Assembly (NCBI GenBank): GCA_025966175.1
Contig: JAOPVN010000085.1
Span: 1 to 5,878 of the forward strand
Direction of reading: 5' to 3'
DNA: 5,878 bases
Source: Modestobacter sp.
GTDB taxonomy: Bacteria; Actinomycetota; Actinomycetes; Mycobacteriales; Geodermatophilaceae
Part shown: positions 5,011 to 5,878 of the stretch, one piece after another
Layout: each line of letters starts with the position of its first letter
How positions within the stretch are numbered: position 1 is the stretch's first letter
Notes under the pieces: model-generated
What the model was told of the DNA's origin: nothing
The model's database searches: none
The model's input: only the letters and a program-made list of their open reading frames with translations
Made by a program: the position numbers and the translations under genes

Positions 5011-5105
5011 CATTGCACGCCGTCCGCCTGTCATTGCACGCGCTCAACGCCTGCAGTGCACATGCGGCACGTGCACTGCGTACAGAACCCGTGCAACGCC
5101 GTCCG
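5011..5105. repeat. array of five TGCA-centred hexamers upstream of the acyl-CoA dehydrogenase
   Basis: TTGCAC occurs at 5013-5018 and 5034-5039 within perfect 10-base direct repeats CATTGCACGC (5011-5020 and 5032-5041). GTGCAC occurs at 5056-5061 and 5071-5076, and the reverse-oriented GTGCAA at 5091-5096. Start-to-start spacings are 21, 22, 15 and 20 bases. ACGCCGTCCG also repeats at 5017-5026 and 5096-5105. The layout (forward, forward, palindrome, palindrome, reverse) suggests a multi-site protein-binding region. I match it to no known regulator. Confidence 0.55.
5053..5079 (+). repeat. 9-bp perfect inverted repeat forming a strong hairpin
   Basis: GCAGTGCAC (5053-5061) is exactly complementary to GTGCACTGC (5071-5079). 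After one A-C mismatch, TG pairs with CA, leaving a CGG loop. It lies within the TGCA array and 58 bases after the preceding stop codon, so it could be a terminator for the upstream gene, an operator, or both. No T-run follows. Confidence 0.5.
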
Positions 5106-5140
5106 GAGCGCCCCCTGCGGGCGAGTCGGAGGGCGGGCGC

Positions 5141-5169
5141 TTGCTCCCGTTACCGGTGGGTAATAACGT
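5141..5169 (+). promoter_or_regulatory. predicted promoter of the acyl-CoA dehydrogenase gene
   Basis: TTGCTC (5141-5146) as -35 and TAACGT (5164-5169) as -10 are separated by exactly 17 bases, which puts the start of transcription near 5176 and gives a leader of about 52 bases. Both hexamers are partial matches to the sigma-70 consensus, usual in actinomycetes. An alternative -10, TAATAA at 5161, would leave only a 14-base spacer. Confidence 0.45.
5150..5163. promoter_or_regulatory. operator-like palindrome 1 (promoter spacer)
   Basis: TTACC-GGTG-GGTAA is a perfect 5-4-5 inverted repeat filling the spacer between the predicted -35 and -10. It shares 10 of 14 bases with the second palindrome 23 bases downstream. 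The form suits a TetR-type repressor of fatty-acid genes, which is inference from the gene controlled. Confidence 0.55.
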
Positions 5170-5172
5170 TTG

Positions 5173-5186
5173 TTACTGGCGAGTAC
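5173..5186. promoter_or_regulatory. operator-like palindrome 2 (over the transcription start)
   Basis: TTACT-GGCG-AGTAC is an inverted repeat with four of five pairs matched, covering the predicted start of transcription. Relative to palindrome 1, the fifth pair changes from C-G to T-A, so the symmetry is preserved although the bases differ. Confidence 0.5.
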
Positions 5187-5227
5187 GAGCCCGCCTCCGA
5201 CCGGCCCGAGCACGGGAGCACTGCCCC

Positions 5228-5878
5228 ATGAGCCACTACACGGCGAACCTGCGCGACCTCGAGTTCAACCTGTTCGAGTTCCAGAGCACCAAGGACCGGT
5301 TCGGCACCGGCCCGTTCGAGCAGATGGACGCCGAGACCGCCCGCGGGGTGCTCGCGGAGGTCCGCCGGCTGGCCGAGGGCCCGCTCGCCGACTCCTTCGT
5401 CGACGCGGACCGCAATCCGCCGGTGTTCGACCCGGCGACGAACTCGGTGACGCTGCCCGAGTCGTTCAAGCGCTCCTACGAGGCACTGGCCGCCGGCGAG
5501 TGGTACCGGCTGGACCTGCCCGACGAGCTCGGTGGGTTCGGCGCCCCGGTCGCGCTGCGCTGGGCGGCCTACGAGATGGTGCTGGGCGCGAATCCGGCCG
5601 CCTTCATGTACGGCTCCGGCCCGACCTTCGGCGCCACGCTGCACGCGCTGGGCACCCCGGACCAGCAGCGACTGGCCGAGCTGATGATCGAGAAGGGCTG
5701 GGGCGCCACGATGGTGCTCACCGAGCCCGACGCCGGCTCCGACGTGGGCGCGGGCCGCACCAAGGCCGTGCAGCAGCCCGACGGCTCCTGGCACATCAGC
5801 GGCGTGAAGCGGTTCATCACCTCCGCCGAGCACGACCTCAGCGACAACATCATCCACCTGGTGCTGGCCCGCCCCGAG
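5228..5878 (+). CDS. fadE5: acyl-CoA dehydrogenase, FadE5-like (5' part)
   Basis: ATG at 5228, with GGGAG 9 bases upstream, opens a frame that continues past the window; 217 residues are present, about a third of the roughly 600 expected for FadE5-type enzymes. These flavoproteins oxidise acyl-CoA to trans-2-enoyl-CoA with FAD, the first step of beta-oxidation. The extreme N-terminus MSHYTANLRDLEFNLFEF and DSFVDADRNPPVFDP are characteristic of the mycobacterial FadE5 group rather than of short 380-aa dehydrogenases. The acyl-CoA dehydrogenase signature is clear at MVLTEPDAGSDVGAG (162-176), a FAD/substrate-binding segment, followed by WHISGVKRFITS (188-199). The catalytic base would lie beyond the window. 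Substrate range is probably broad by family, but is not shown here. Two palindromes over its promoter suggest repression relieved by an acyl-CoA or related ligand. Confidence 0.92.
   Translation, partial: MSHYTANLRDLEFNLFEFQSTKDRFGTGPFEQMDAETARGVLAEVRRLAEGPLADSFVDADRNPPVFDPATNSVTLPESFKRSYEALAAGEWYRLDLPDELGGFGAPVALRWAAYEMVLGANPAAFMYGSGPTFGATLHALGTPDQQRLAELMIEKGWGATMVLTEPDAGSDVGAGRTKAVQQPDGSWHISGVKRFITSAEHDLSDNIIHLVLARPE

Noticed and set aside
5150..5857. 235-codon minus-strand open frame
   Set aside because: It is antisense to the clearly homologous acyl-CoA dehydrogenase and to its promoter; it is a GC-rich shadow.

Overview
The window is very GC-rich. Codons in the convincing genes end almost always in G or C, and GTG starts are used. 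This points to a high-GC actinomycete; the gene styles recall Geodermatophilaceae or relatives, but that family-level guess is inference. It is mostly ordinary chromosomal DNA with no sign of mobile elements, CRISPR or RNA genes. Notable points are a regulated metal-uptake operon, several very small proline-rich/acidic ORFs, and an unusually structured promoter region in front of an acyl-CoA dehydrogenase.

Left part (1-436): the last 18 codons of a plus-strand gene, then a 56-codon acidic proline-rich ORF (95-265). This meets head-to-head at its end a 52-codon ORF on the minus strand (269-427), which directly follows the metal permease in the same reading frame behind a strong Shine-Dalgarno.

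Metal operon (437-3110, minus strand): transcribed leftward in the order binding lipoprotein (znuA-like), ATPase (znuC-like), permease (znuB-like) and possibly the 52-aa ORF. The ATPase and permease overlap by ATGA. The promoter region carries a 7-1-7 inverted repeat of Fur/Zur type (3134-3148), so zinc-dependent repression by Zur is the likely control. The lipoprotein captures the metal outside the membrane, and the permease dimer driven by the ATPase imports it.

Middle (3111-4758, plus strand): a short ORF of 44 codons (3304-3438) ending at a strong hairpin terminator, then a TetR-family regulator (3648-4238) with a candidate palindromic operator upstream. After another hairpin comes a 140-aa helical protein of unknown function (4336-4758).

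Right part (4797-5878, plus strand): a 65-aa disordered ORF, then a 233-bp intergenic region. This holds a roughly 95-bp array of five TGCA-centred hexamers, including a 9-bp perfect inverted repeat. A promoter follows whose spacer and start site are each covered by a TTAC-N6-GTA-type palindrome. It drives an acyl-CoA dehydrogenase closely resembling mycobacterial FadE5, which runs off the window end. The two operators and the array are the most interesting non-coding signals. I see no evidence for a wholly new multi-gene system here.
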